Origin: Kiritimatiellia bacterium
GTDB taxonomy: Bacteria; Verrucomicrobiota; Kiritimatiellia; RFP12; UBA1067
NCBI GenBank assembly: GCA_017403825.1
Contig: JAFRDO010000066.1
Location: forward strand, 62,001-126,000
DNA length: 64,000 nucleotides
Direction of reading: 5' to 3'
The position numbers and the translations under genes were made by a program. Below are positions 32,711 through 41,667 of this stretch, one piece after another (the stretch's first letter is position 1; every line of letters begins with the position of its first letter). The notes beneath the pieces are model-generated. The model ran no database searches. It saw only the letters and a program-made list of their open reading frames with translations, and had not been told where the DNA came from.

Positions 32711-34758
32711 ACGAGCGTACCGGCCGGCCTCAAGTTCAGTCTGGAAAGGAGAACCCGATCTGTGGCAGGATTGGTCACGACGGCGGAAAGACGCTTTGCG
32801 CGCGAAGGGCATGTTCCACGTCCTCGGATCTCGCACCGGACGTCAACACTGCAATCGACGGTCTCAGAGAAGACGGATTCCCCGTCCGCATAAAATGACA
32901 CCGAAATATTCCGAATGCTGTCCGACAAGGTGCGCAAATCAATCTCGCACTTGAAGGGACGGCCAGCCAGTCTCGACGACACGGGGACATCGCATGAACT
33001 TCCCCCTTGTCCAAGCGAAAGACCATCTCGACGCACCGTCACATCTCCCTTCCAGCGGACAGATGGATCTGTCACAAAGTCTTTGGGAAGCGCCCTCAGG
33101 CATCCGTCGAAAGCATTGTCGCATCCCTCGGAATCCAACATCTCCAGACCACACGGTGCATCGGCGACGGCAAATAGACTCGTCGTTCCTTTCGGCACAG
33201 AGAACCGCAGAATCAGCCCCATGGGATTCGTCGATTGAAGGCATTCCGCAGTAATGAGCCGACGGCACGAGGAGGCGTCCGTCGCGGCAACGGCGAAAGC
33301 CGTCCATGGTACCTTTGCGCGGCATGAAGGCGGAGACAGCTTTCCCTGGGCAGCCAGGGACGCACAGTCCAATTCAACTTCGTACGGAACATCAATGCGC
33401 GCAGAGGGATTCCATCCTATTGGGATCTGCTTCGGACGCGGAGCAGTCGCAGGATCCGTTGTAAGACGCACAAGCTGATCCACGGGAGTCACGCAAACAT
33501 TCATCCGTCGTTCGTCATCATTGGCCGTCATAACAAGATACCGATCTCCGCAGACGAACTGAGGATGAGCATCAGGGTGCAGGTGAGACTGTCGGCTTGG
33601 CGTTGCAATTGCCGGGCGTTTGGTGTGGACGTAAACGCCGCGGAACGTCTCCCGGTTCCAGAACGCCACAGACCAGGGACGGCCCCGGAACTCGTTGTGT
33701 CCGCGGTCGACGACAACCCACTTGTTGTTCGCACTCAAGTATGCGTGATTGTTCGAATATGGACATATTCGACGTTGGCGCCCTGTTTCAAGATCCATCG
33801 CGCAAACACCTCCATCAGGGCAACAACACCAATAAACCAGCTTCCCATCGTCCGAGAAGTTTTCGTGCGTTGCTCGGTTCCAGATTTTCGGCACGACAAG
33901 ACGCGACCCGGCTGGCGAGCAGAGCCATACGCGCGGGAACACATCGCATTCGGGCCGCCACTGCGTCCGCACCTTGCCATCCGGGCCGACAAGCCGCCTG
34001 TCCCAGCATCCTTCGTAAGCATAGAGGCCGAGGTTCGGATCAGACGGGTTCAGGCTGCCATGGTTGCTGCAGAACGCCGTCACCGCCCAGTCCGTCACCT
34101 TGCCTGTTTCCACATCCAAAACGCCATCGTGGTACCGACGATCGGGGGCCGACCCCTTGAGGGAATAATCCAGGAACGCCCGCTTGCGATCGGGCGACAT
34201 TGTCAGATGCGTGCACATCCGGTCGACCGAGGCGGCACCATCAAGCAGCGAACGGTCAAACGAACAGAGCTTCACACCGACATCCGGATTCGCCACCAGA
34301 TCGCGCATCCACAAAGACATCTTATCGGCTCCGATGTAATAGAGCCTGTTGGCCTTGACATCAAGAAACGGGAATTCGCCACCAGAATCCCAGTCCTTAA
34401 GCCTGTGAACTTCATCCTTCAGGAAGTCGACCATCCAAAGGGGCCTGGACCAGATGTCCGGCGGCGACTCCTGCGGATCGCCCTTAGCATCTTTGCGCAC
34501 GGTGGCAAATTCGTCGTAGGCCGAATAAAACAGGAGAAAGCGCCCGTCTTTAGTCATTGACTTCGCGGTGAAGTAGAGTGACTGCTGGTGAAACCCCGTC
34601 AGCGCGGGCTTAAGCAAGTAACTGGCGACTTCCGTCTCCGGATCGACCTCTTTAACGAAAAGCCGACTCGTTTCCGGCGTTTTTGGACTGGCTGCCGCCA
34701 CGCCAACGGCGACAACGACCGCAAGGCATCCCAGTCGAATTCTCATCGTCTGTCGCAT
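32701..34758 (-). CDS. Secreted beta-propeller protein, oligogalacturonate-lyase-like (PL22-like)
   Basis: 685 residues with a signal peptide (A-V-V-V-A-V-G-V-A-A-A). The first 420 residues contain repeated propeller blades such as M-S-P-D-R-K-R-A-F-L and F-S-D-D-G-K-L-V-Y-W. A late H-L-H-P-D-A-H-P-Q-F segment resembles the metal-binding His cluster of PL22 oligogalacturonate lyases. Those enzymes split digalacturonate into unsaturated units, which would fit the kduI/kduD genes of this operon. The C-terminal 260 residues are an extra beta-rich region not found in short PL22 enzymes (about 390 residues). If the lyase call is wrong, a TolB/WD40-like binding protein is the alternative. The start at 34758 shares one base with the preceding stop (TGATG). 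Confidence 0.55.
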   Translation of the reverse strand: MRQTMRIRLGCLAVVVAVGVAAASPKTPETSRLFVKEVDPETEVASYLLKPALTGFHQQSLYFTAKSMTKDGRFLLFYSAYDEFATVRKDAKGDPQESPPDIWSRPLWMVDFLKDEVHRLKDWDSGGEFPFLDVKANRLYYIGADKMSLWMRDLVANPDVGVKLCSFDRSLLDGAASVDRMCTHLTMSPDRKRAFLDYSLKGSAPDRRYHDGVLDVETGKVTDWAVTAFCSNHGSLNPSDPNLGLYAYEGCWDRRLVGPDGKVRTQWRPECDVFPRVWLCSPAGSRLVVPKIWNRATHENFSDDGKLVYWCCCPDGGVCAMDLETGRQRRICPYSNNHAYLSANNKWVVVDRGHNEFRGRPWSVAFWNRETFRGVYVHTKRPAIATPSRQSHLHPDAHPQFVCGDRYLVMTANDDERRMNVCVTPVDQLVRLTTDPATAPRPKQIPIGWNPSARIDVPYEVELDCASLAAQGKLSPPSCRAKVPWTAFAVAATDASSCRRLITAECLQSTNPMGLILRFSVPKGTTSLFAVADAPCGLEMLDSEGCDNAFDGCLRALPKDFVTDPSVRWKGDVTVRRDGLSLGQGGSSCDVPVSSRLAGRPFKCEIDLRTLSDSIRNISVSFYADGESVFSETVDCSVDVRCEIRGRGTCPSRAKRLSAVVTNPATDRVLLSRLNLRPAGTLVCE

Positions 34759-36026
34759 CAGTTCACGAACACGGCGAGCGGTGCCCACAGTCTGGCGCCC
34801 TCATCCTGATTGCCCGACTTGTCATAGCGCCCCTGCGTGCTGCCCTTGTTGCGCACGCCCGGACGACAGACGGTGTAATCCTGCATGTAGCTGCCGCCGC
34901 GTGACACGCGGTTCGCGCCAACGCTGATTACTCCATCCTGCTGATAAGGGCCGACCGGATCGGTAACGGAATCAGACGACATGTTCGAATGATAGTCGAG
35001 CGTATGCTCGAAAACATTGCCGAGCATATCATAGAACCCCCAATGGTTTGGCGCGCGCGTCCCCACCGGCTGCGGCCCCGTTGCATTGCCACTGTTCCAT
35101 GCGAACTTGCCAAGGTTGTCAGCACCTTGGGACGATCCGTCCGGATAGATCGCCGCCACACCGGCGCGGCAGACATACTCCCACTGAGCGTCCGTCGGCA
35201 GGTCAAAGAGAACGCCCGTACGTGCGCGAAGAAGACCAAGATAACTGTCATTCGCCACATTGTGGCCGCAATTCGGCCAATAGCACTGATAGCTCTGCGA
35301 CATCGGCCCACGCAGATGATCGTAACTGAGCGCGTTCATCGGAAGAACGTCTGCATCGGCCCGTCCGAGAAAATCGCTGTACAGGTAGTTCTTCTGCAGA
35401 TGTCTGTACTGACGTTGCGTAATCTCATATACGCCCATGTAGAAGTCGTTCGTAAACGTAACGTAATGGAGAGTCTCGCGACTCGAATTTCTGCCGGTCT
35501 CCCCGGAAGGCGTCCCCATGCGCCACGTCACGCCGTTCGCGCAGACACGTTTCATAAGGATGAAATCAGTTTTGTAACGGATGTCCGTTACGCCTCCCGG
35601 GACGGCATTCGAACTCGCATAGAACTTCACGCGATTCGTGAACCGCAGATCGGCCGACATGAATTCCGGCGGGTCAAGGACTGAACGGACCGTCACCTCA
35701 GCCTGCAAGGCCCCTGCTGGGAAATCTCCTGACAGGTCGGCATCTGCATTCCAGACAAAAGTATGGTCGGTCGAAAGCCCCGTGACAAGCTGATTGACCT
35801 CGCCCCGCAAGGTCACGACCGATGCCTCTGGAACCAGATTGCCCAAAGCGTCACGAAAACGTACCGTGACGATGCCCGATGTTTCGTCCCCAGCAAGCCG
35901 ATACGTGACCATGACTTTGCGCGTCGGTGCCTCCTGTGACACCATGACGGATTGAACGGTGATGGCTGCCTGGGACAAAGGCCCCAACCCCGCCAGAAAC
36001 AGAAAAAGCACGCCTTTCATTTTCAT
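34758..36026 (-). CDS. Secreted SUMF1-fold (formylglycine-generating-enzyme-like) protein 1
   Basis: 422 residues with a signal peptide (V-L-F-L-F-L-A-G-L-G-P-L-S-Q-A). An N-terminal beta domain of about 130 residues (V-M-V-T-Y-R-L-A-G-D, then H-T-F-V-W-N-A-D) precedes a SUMF1/C-type-lectin-like domain. The latter has M-G-V-Y-E-I-T-Q-R-Q-Y, P-T-D-A-Q-W-E-Y-V-C-R-A-G and Y-D-M-L-G-N-V-F-E. The cysteine pair needed for sulfatase activation cannot be placed, and no sulfatase gene is seen in the window, so a structural or glycan-binding role is more likely. ATG 36026 has AAGGAG only 3 bp away; Met at 36020 has better spacing and cannot be excluded. First of three related neighbours in coordinates, last in transcription order. 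Confidence 0.7.
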   Translation of the reverse strand: MKMKGVLFLFLAGLGPLSQAAITVQSVMVSQEAPTRKVMVTYRLAGDETSGIVTVRFRDALGNLVPEASVVTLRGEVNQLVTGLSTDHTFVWNADADLSGDFPAGALQAEVTVRSVLDPPEFMSADLRFTNRVKFYASSNAVPGGVTDIRYKTDFILMKRVCANGVTWRMGTPSGETGRNSSRETLHYVTFTNDFYMGVYEITQRQYRHLQKNYLYSDFLGRADADVLPMNALSYDHLRGPMSQSYQCYWPNCGHNVANDSYLGLLRARTGVLFDLPTDAQWEYVCRAGVAAIYPDGSSQGADNLGKFAWNSGNATGPQPVGTRAPNHWGFYDMLGNVFEHTLDYHSNMSSDSVTDPVGPYQQDGVISVGANRVSRGGSYMQDYTVCRPGVRNKGSTQGRYDKSGNQDEGARLWAPLAVFVN

Positions 36027-36037
36027 TAGCTCCTTTC

Positions 36038-37291
36038 TTATCTTACAGCCGTTGCAGGACAAACCAACCGGAAGCCTTGATACGACGCACCTGAATCTTG
36101 GCCACACATGTTCCGCAAGGCCAAAGAGCAGTCGTGAAGGCTTGCAGCCGCATCCGTTGCAACGGACGAATAGCAGCCTCCTCGAACGATCCGGGCACTA
36201 CCTATCGCAGCGTTCGGGCCCCGTGGGTCAATCACTTCGGCACTTGTCATGTTTCCATGCACATCCAAGCACATTTCCAGTACATTGCCAAGCATATCGT
36301 AAAGACCGAATGCGTTGGGAATCTTCGCGCCAACGGCATGAGTCTCATTCTGCTGACCCTGTTCATCAAAGGAATTCTGCGCACACCAGGCGATGCTTTT
36401 CAAGCTGCCAAGAGAGGTCTCGCCTGTATAGAACAGCGTTCTCGCTCCCGCACGCGCCGCATATTCCCACTGCGCATCGGTCGGCAGGTCAAACTCGATG
36501 CCTGTACGATTCCTGAAATTGTGAAAAACAGAACCTGCAAGAACATTGTGGCCCTCTTGCGGCCAGCCCAGCCATTCCGCCGACGAAGTGCCTCGCAACG
36601 TCTGGTAGGCGATGGTCTCGACCGGGCGCAGATCCTTGTCCGTCCTGTTCTTGAACGTTGACGGGCGCTCGCCGGTCATTTTGTAGTACTGCCCTTGCGT
36701 CACAGGATAAACGCCGATGTAGTAATCAGAAGACAGCGTGACCTTGTGGGGTACCTCGCGTGCCGCAATAACCGGATTGTTCACCAAACTTTCATATGTC
36801 GTGCATCCCATGATCCAACTGACATTAGCCGCTGGGATCAGGCGGAAAAGCATCTTCTCGGTCTTATAAACATCATTAGTGGTCCCGCCTGGAACTCTAT
36901 CTGCGGATTCATAGTATCTGACATCACAAGGCTCGGCAACATCAACCGTCATGAAATCAGGCGGACGATCAAGGGCATAAGCCCTTATCTCGACGCGGAC
37001 ATTGCCTAAGCTGTCTCCAGCGTAGCCTTCTTTACGCGGTTTCCATGAGAAGGTATGGCGTCCAGCCGCGACGCGCTGGTTGGTCTCTCCCGCGAACGTC
37101 TGCCTCTGGGATGGCGGGACCGGCTCGTCATCAACAAGAATATCGGCCACGACCACCGCCGGTTCGTTCAGGACGTAGGATACGGTCATGCGCTTCGACG
37201 CATCTTGCGAGACTTGTTGTTCGGAAATACGTGGATATGCCTGAACCCAAAGGGCAAGCATCGCAACGACCACCATAATAAGTTTTTTCAT
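36038..37291 (-). CDS. Secreted SUMF1-fold protein 2
   Basis: 417 residues: signal peptide (M-V-V-V-A-M-L-A-L-W-V-Q-A), then the same beta domain (V-S-Y-V-L-N-E-P-A-V-V, then H-T-F-S-W-K-P) and SUMF1 domain (I-G-V-Y-P-V-T-Q-G-Q-Y-Y, P-T-D-A-Q-W-E-Y-A-A-R-A-G, Y-D-M-L-G-N-V-L-E, ending G-F-R-L-V-C-P). Several Cys occur in the C-terminal third (R-G-G-C-Y and nearby), but not in an arrangement recognisable as the FGE active site. A strong AAGGAGG sits 7 bp before the ATG. It shares architecture with both neighbours and probably arose by tandem duplication, though sequence divergence is large. Confidence 0.7.
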   Translation of the reverse strand: MKKLIMVVVAMLALWVQAYPRISEQQVSQDASKRMTVSYVLNEPAVVVADILVDDEPVPPSQRQTFAGETNQRVAAGRHTFSWKPRKEGYAGDSLGNVRVEIRAYALDRPPDFMTVDVAEPCDVRYYESADRVPGGTTNDVYKTEKMLFRLIPAANVSWIMGCTTYESLVNNPVIAAREVPHKVTLSSDYYIGVYPVTQGQYYKMTGERPSTFKNRTDKDLRPVETIAYQTLRGTSSAEWLGWPQEGHNVLAGSVFHNFRNRTGIEFDLPTDAQWEYAARAGARTLFYTGETSLGSLKSIAWCAQNSFDEQGQQNETHAVGAKIPNAFGLYDMLGNVLEMCLDVHGNMTSAEVIDPRGPNAAIGSARIVRGGCYSSVATDAAASLHDCSLALRNMCGQDSGASYQGFRLVCPATAVR

Positions 37292-37304
37292 GATTAAGCC
37301 TCCT

Positions 37305-38582
37305 TCACTTCACCGAAACCACGGCCGGGCAGCACAATCTCGCAGACACCTTACGCCAACTGCTAGAGTTCGAGCCGTTGTTGCGAGGGTCTCCGAGCGC
37401 GCGCATGGATACGTAACTATCAGAAAGGCCGTAATCATATGTCCCGCTTCGAAGAACTCGAGAGCTGCCATTGGACGCTCCGACAGAATCGACTTGTGCT
37501 TCGCTTGGCGCGTTCGCATGATAGTCAAGCACCATTTCCTGCGTATTCCCCAAGACGTCGTACAGCCCCCAGGCGTTCGGAGCCTTCAAGCCAACCGGAT
37601 GCGTCTCCATCTGCCCCCTCTCCTCTATATACGAGTTGCCAGAATACCATGCGATTTCATCAAGAGATTCAGCAGAGGCGCGCTTACCGTTCGGCAGCGG
37701 CAGAGAGACGCCGGCGCGCGCCGCATATTCCCACTGTGCATCGGTCGGCAGGTCAAGCTCCACCCCCGTCAGGGCACGGAACTTCTGCAACACGCTCCCA
37801 TCCTTCACCACATGTCCAGCCGAAGCCCATCCGGCCCAGTCCGTCGTGTCTGAACCTGCACGATACATGTTGTAGCTGACGCCCTCAACTGGACGCGAAT
37901 AGGCATCGTCGCGATTCACGAACACGGAAGGCCTCGACTGCGTCGCACGGTAGTACTGTTGCTGTGTCAGCGGGAAAACGCCCATGTAGTAGTCGGCGGA
38001 AAGCCTAACCTGATGTAACTTCTCACGATCTCGGTTGTTGTTATGATCTCTACCGATGTCCGGCTCCGCCACTCCCATCGCCCACTCCACGTCCGTCGCA
38101 TGGATCCTACGCATCAGAAGAGCGTCGTGGCGATAGTAGTCGTTCGTGACGGCATACGGGAGGAAGGACGCATCCGCATAGAAGGAGATGCCGTTCGTCA
38201 CAACCCTAAGGTCTATCGCCATGTAATCAGGCGGACAGTTCGTTGCCCACACACAGACGACGGCTTTTACCGACCCGTCATCGATCACGCGTCCAGCCCA
38301 CTCGCGGTCAGGCACCCAGGTGAACGAGCATGTGGACAAGGTGTTCGTCACGAGCTTGTTGATGTCGCCGGCAACGCGACGCATGTTCGCCCCGCCAATC
38401 GAGACATTGTTCGTCCTGAAATCAGCTGTGACAATTGCCGGTTCCGCGCCAAGCGAATACGTCACCGTTACGACGCGCGTGTAGGGTTCCTGCTCAAGCG
38501 CGACGTTTGACACCGACGGAGATCCGAAAAGCGCACTTGCGACAACGGCTGACGCCAAGGTCACCATTTTCTTTTTTATCAT
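37305..38582 (-). CDS. Secreted SUMF1-fold protein 3
   Basis: 425 residues: signal peptide (A-S-A-V-V-A-S-A-L-F-G), beta domain (V-T-V-T-Y-S-L-G-A-E-P-A-I-V, then C-S-F-T-W-V-P), and SUMF1 domain (M-G-V-F-P-L-T-Q-Q-Q-Y-Y, P-T-D-A-Q-W-E-Y-A-A-R-A-G, Y-D-V-L-G-N-T-Q-E). At the position where members 1 and 2 have R-G-G-[SC]-Y it reads R-S-G-T-Y, so an active-site Cys is absent there. AAGGAGG precedes the ATG by about 7 bp. It lies 12 bp after a small secreted protein gene and is the first transcribed of the three SUMF1 genes. Confidence 0.7.
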   Translation of the reverse strand: MIKKKMVTLASAVVASALFGSPSVSNVALEQEPYTRVVTVTYSLGAEPAIVTADFRTNNVSIGGANMRRVAGDINKLVTNTLSTCSFTWVPDREWAGRVIDDGSVKAVVCVWATNCPPDYMAIDLRVVTNGISFYADASFLPYAVTNDYYRHDALLMRRIHATDVEWAMGVAEPDIGRDHNNNRDREKLHQVRLSADYYMGVFPLTQQQYYRATQSRPSVFVNRDDAYSRPVEGVSYNMYRAGSDTTDWAGWASAGHVVKDGSVLQKFRALTGVELDLPTDAQWEYAARAGVSLPLPNGKRASAESLDEIAWYSGNSYIEERGQMETHPVGLKAPNAWGLYDVLGNTQEMVLDYHANAPSEAQVDSVGASNGSSRVLRSGTYDYGLSDSYVSMRALGDPRNNGSNSSSWRKVSARLCCPAVVSVK

Positions 38583-38594
38583 CGCAACACCTCC

Positions 38595-38885
38595 TTATCT
38601 GAAGAATATCCAAAAGCCTGGCGCCTGCAAATCAAGGACCTTCGCTTCCGACATCCAAACGGCAAGAAAACGAGAGACAAAAGGGGACAAAGAAGTACCG
38701 TAAGTTCCATCGGCGACAAGGTTTTTACTCCCCCATGAATCGAACATGGCAAGGATGCCAGTTCCGGACTGCCCTGCTCCAATCGGCGTCTGTTGAGACT
38801 CCACGTCCCTCCAAGCAAGGTCTTCGGCGATTACGGTTGTTTGCACAACCGTGAACACCATCGCACTGATCAGCAATTTCTTCAT
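38595..38885 (-). CDS. Small secreted protein of unknown function
   Basis: 96 residues: signal peptide (L-L-I-S-A-M-V-F-T-V-V-Q) followed by about 75 residues with no recognised motif, ending in an aromatic tail (A-P-G-F-W-I-F-F-R). The ATG at 38885 has GGAAG 8 nt upstream. An upstream ATG at 38909 overlaps the GH105 stop (ATGA) and would add eight residues. The gene is tightly packed between GH105 and the first SUMF1 gene, so it is likely expressed with them. No homologue is recognised by eye. Confidence 0.6.
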   Translation of the reverse strand: MKKLLISAMVFTVVQTTVIAEDLAWRDVESQQTPIGAGQSGTGILAMFDSWGSKNLVADGTYGTSLSPFVSRFLAVWMSEAKVLDLQAPGFWIFFR

Positions 38886-38905
38886 GTTGATTACTTCCTT
38901 CGTTT

Positions 38906-40060
38906 TCATTTGTTGCCCGTCAAAAGTGCATTTACCGTCCACATAAGCGCGGCCTGCCCATGGGCATCGCCGATTTTACGCGGACGGGCCAGATAGAAGG
39001 CATGGTCGTCATGAGCACCCGTGCCCATGCACACCTCGTCGATATTCCCATAAGCATCCAAATGCTTCAGCAACGCCAGATAAGCACGGCGCGCGGCTGG
39101 ACCGTATGTCGTCGCATCCAGCCAACCGCGCTTCACGCCAGTCACCATGGCACTCGTGAACATCGCAGAACCGGAAGTCTCGCTCCAGACCTCCGGCTCG
39201 TTCACCAACTGCGCCCACAGGCCGTCCGGCTTCTGCAACTTCAGCAGTTCCGCCATCATTCTGCGATATCCGGCCATGATCGGCTCGCGATACTGACTCG
39301 TCGCCGACAGGTTCTTGAGAATGAGCGTCATACCGCCCGCAACCCAGCCATTGCCACGGCACCAGTAGAACGGTGCTTTCAAGCCATGCTCGAAAAGTCC
39401 GTTCGGCTTCTGGAGCTTTTCAAGGTAGAGCACAGCCTCTTTTGCTGCGCGTTCAACATATTCCGACTTCCCCGTCGCTCGCGCCCCTTCTGTCTGCAAA
39501 AGAGTGATCATGTACATGTCATCGATCCAGAACCGAGTTTCGGCAGTATAGCCTCGTTTCCAGAGATCCAAGCGTTCCTCCCAAGGAAGGTTGTGTCCGC
39601 CATGCACGAATCGCGGCGGCGCGCCCTTGAGGGGTTTCGCCCATTGCGTTGTCGCGAAGTACTCGCCCAAATCCAAACAGCGAACGTCTCCGTTTGCACG
39701 GTAGACCGCATAAGGCAATGCTCCAAAGACAGAGAAGTCGACATGATTGGGCACGGGAACAAGATGTATCTTCTCGTCGAAAAACGGCTCGAAATGATCC
39801 GTCAGACGTTTGATTAGGTTCTTGTCCCCAATCGTAAGGGCGAAATCTATGGCATTGACCCAAAGGCTCACGATAGCGTACGGCATGACCTTGCCTTCAC
39901 CATGATAAGCATTCGCGCCTTTGGGTGCATAAGCCTCCGGTGGAGCCGAAAGGAATTGCTCCACAACTTTTCGTCCTATTGTTTCCGGATTAGATCCAGT
40001 GGGCCAATTCGTAAACGGATTCGCTGCGATACAAGTCGCCAGCAAAAGAGTCGTCATCAT
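38906..40060 (-). CDS. GH105 (GH88-superfamily) unsaturated galacturonyl hydrolase
   Basis: 384 residues forming an (alpha/alpha)6 barrel. Family segments are W-I-D-D-M-Y-M (catalytic Asp), R-G-N-G-W-V-A-G-G and E-T-S-G-S-A-M-F, with G-W-L downstream. GH105 hydrates the 4,5-double bond of unsaturated galacturonic acid at the non-reducing end of pectin lyase products, releasing 4-deoxy-5-keto-uronate. That product is the substrate of the KduI encoded two genes upstream. A short N-terminal hydrophobic stretch (L-L-L-A-T-C-I-A-A) may act as a signal peptide. AAGGAAATAAGG lies upstream of the ATG; a second ATG follows immediately. The stop overlaps the possible ATG at 38909. Confidence 0.85.
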   Translation of the reverse strand: MMTTLLLATCIAANPFTNWPTGSNPETIGRKVVEQFLSAPPEAYAPKGANAYHGEGKVMPYAIVSLWVNAIDFALTIGDKNLIKRLTDHFEPFFDEKIHLVPVPNHVDFSVFGALPYAVYRANGDVRCLDLGEYFATTQWAKPLKGAPPRFVHGGHNLPWEERLDLWKRGYTAETRFWIDDMYMITLLQTEGARATGKSEYVERAAKEAVLYLEKLQKPNGLFEHGLKAPFYWCRGNGWVAGGMTLILKNLSATSQYREPIMAGYRRMMAELLKLQKPDGLWAQLVNEPEVWSETSGSAMFTSAMVTGVKRGWLDATTYGPAARRAYLALLKHLDAYGNIDEVCMGTGAHDDHAFYLARPRKIGDAHGQAALMWTVNALLTGNK

Positions 40061-40069
40061 GTTCTTACC

Positions 40070-40945
40070 TTATTTCCTTTCCGCATTCTTTCCTGATGCA
40101 ATAGATTTCCAGAAGGACAGCACTTCCTTGTGCCACTGTTCGGCGGTGGCGATTTCGCCGGCTTTCGACCATGCCGCGCCCGCCCAATACGTGAAGGACG
40201 GTTTGCGCACCGCTAAAACACGGCAGTTGAGATGGTCTGTCACAAGTTCAATCTCATGCTCCTCGTTCGGGTCGACGAAAATCGCCGTCATCGTTGAACC
40301 CTCCGATTCGCTCTTCGCGTCCTCAAAAAGCGAAATGATGCCAAGGGACGCGTCTTCTCGCAGATTGCCGCCATGTCCACGCTTCGGATCGACGTCAAGG
40401 CCAGGACCAGGGCGAAACGCCTCCGGAAGACTCGGCGACTCAAAGCTTACATGATTCCTGAAGAATCGTTCGCCCTTTCTTAGCGTGATGTGGTAGGTCA
40501 TACGTCCAAGCGAAGAGAATGCTGGATAGACAAGCTTGAACTCGCAGAGATCGCCGGAGTCGGTTACGATCTCACACTTCTCCCACGTTTGGTACGTCTT
40601 CCATTCCCCGTCCCCGAAAAGTGCTACGCCACCAAGTCCGCGCGATGCGCACATTGTGTAGTTGTCGAGTACACCTTTGTATGGAGCTATATGCCAATTG
40701 CCGCATTTGGATGAGTTGCGGAGAAGATCGCCACAGGTGAAGGCAGTGCCGGGCATCTTGTTGAAAAGGTCAAGCCCGCTCCAAACATGGTAGTTGCCTG
40801 GGCCATACGCCCGCATCCCGAACTTGTCGTTCTCCCAAAAGAAATCGTTCTCCCTTTCGGGCACAACACCGCAATGACAGACTGCCTCGACACTCGCCAC
40901 AAAGGCAAGTGCCATCAGTAAAGATACTATCTGTCTTTTTCTCAT
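40070..40945 (-). CDS. DUF4861-like secreted protein of the pectin operon
   Basis: 291 residues with a signal peptide (V-S-L-L-M-A-L-A-F-V-A-S-V-E-A). The segments Y-G-P-G-N-Y-H-V-W-S-G and C-A-S-R-G-L-G-G-V-A-L-F resemble DUF4861 proteins, which are repeatedly found beside GH105 and kdu genes; the family's activity is not known to me. The protein is beta-rich and has many Cys and Trp residues. The ATG at 40945 lacks a clear ribosome site; ATG 40963 is the alternative. The open frame continues far upstream (to 41554) only as an antisense-free shadow within kduD. Coding DNA here is richer in A+T than kduD and kduI. Confidence 0.6.
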   Translation of the reverse strand: MRKRQIVSLLMALAFVASVEAVCHCGVVPERENDFFWENDKFGMRAYGPGNYHVWSGLDLFNKMPGTAFTCGDLLRNSSKCGNWHIAPYKGVLDNYTMCASRGLGGVALFGDGEWKTYQTWEKCEIVTDSGDLCEFKLVYPAFSSLGRMTYHITLRKGERFFRNHVSFESPSLPEAFRPGPGLDVDPKRGHGGNLREDASLGIISLFEDAKSESEGSTMTAIFVDPNEEHEIELVTDHLNCRVLAVRKPSFTYWAGAAWSKAGEIATAEQWHKEVLSFWKSIASGKNAERK

Positions 40946-40974
40946 GTCAACAGACGAGTCCATGATTATTTCAT

Positions 40975-41667
40975 TTACCGTGCGAGCCAGCCACCATCGA
41001 CCGGTAGCACCACGCCGTTGACATAGTCGGCGGCGGGTGAGCAGAGGAACACGCACGCGCCCGCAATGTCGCTTGCCTCGCCCCAGCGTCCCGCCGGAAT
41101 GCGTTCGAGAATCTGGCGCGAGCGCACGGGATCGGCGCGGAGCGCGGCGGTGTTGTCCGTCGCTATGTAGCCGGGCGCGATGCCGTTCACGTTCACGCCC
41201 TTCGGAGCCCATTCGTTGGCGAGTGCCTTTACGAGCTGCGCCACGCCGCCCTTCGACGCCGCATAGCCGGGAACGGTAATGCCGCCTTGGAAGGAGAGCA
41301 GCGAGCAGGTGAAGACGATCTTGCCCCAGCCGCGCGCCACCATGTCCCGCCCGAACTCGCGGGCAAGCACGAACTGCGCGTTGAGGTTCACGTCGATCAC
41401 CTTGTTCCACCAGTCGTCCGGATGCTCGGCGGCGGGCTTGCGAAGTATCATGCCAGCGTTGTTCACGAGGATGTCGATCTGATGCTCCTTCTTGATGCGC
41501 TCGATGAACGCATAAACGGCGTTGCGGTCGGAAAGGTCGCAGTCCTTCGAGCAAGTGCGCACTACCTTCGCGCCCGCCGCCTCCAGCGCATCCGCCATAG
41601 CCTTGCCGATTCCGCGGTTGGATCCCGTAACCAGCGCCGTCTTGCCCGATAGATCATAAGTGATCAT
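40975..41667 (-). CDS. kduD: 2-dehydro-3-deoxy-D-gluconate 5-dehydrogenase (short-chain dehydrogenase)
   Basis: 230 residues, cytoplasmic. Rossmann motif T-G-S-N-R-G-I-G (from about residue 14), N-N-A-G, catalytic Ser in C-S-L-L-S-F-Q-G-G and the Y-A-A-S-K motif. The S-L-L-S-F-Q-G-G-I segment is characteristic of KduD. The enzyme reduces 2,5-diketo-3-deoxygluconate to 2-keto-3-deoxygluconate with NAD(P)H, the step after KduI in unsaturated uronate breakdown. The ATG overlaps the kduI stop (ATGA, 41664-41667). It is about 20 residues shorter than the E. coli protein, mainly at the N-terminus. KDG kinase and aldolase genes are not in this window. Confidence 0.88.
   Translation of the reverse strand: MITYDLSGKTALVTGSNRGIGKAMADALEAAGAKVVRTCSKDCDLSDRNAVYAFIERIKKEHQIDILVNNAGMILRKPAAEHPDDWWNKVIDVNLNAQFVLAREFGRDMVARGWGKIVFTCSLLSFQGGITVPGYAASKGGVAQLVKALANEWAPKGVNVNGIAPGYIATDNTAALRADPVRSRQILERIPAGRWGEASDIAGACVFLCSPAADYVNGVVLPVDGGWLAR

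Noticed and set aside
34758..38582. True sulfatase-activating (formylglycine-generating) enzymes
   Set aside because: Fold motifs are present, but active-site cysteines cannot be identified and there is no sulfatase in the window.
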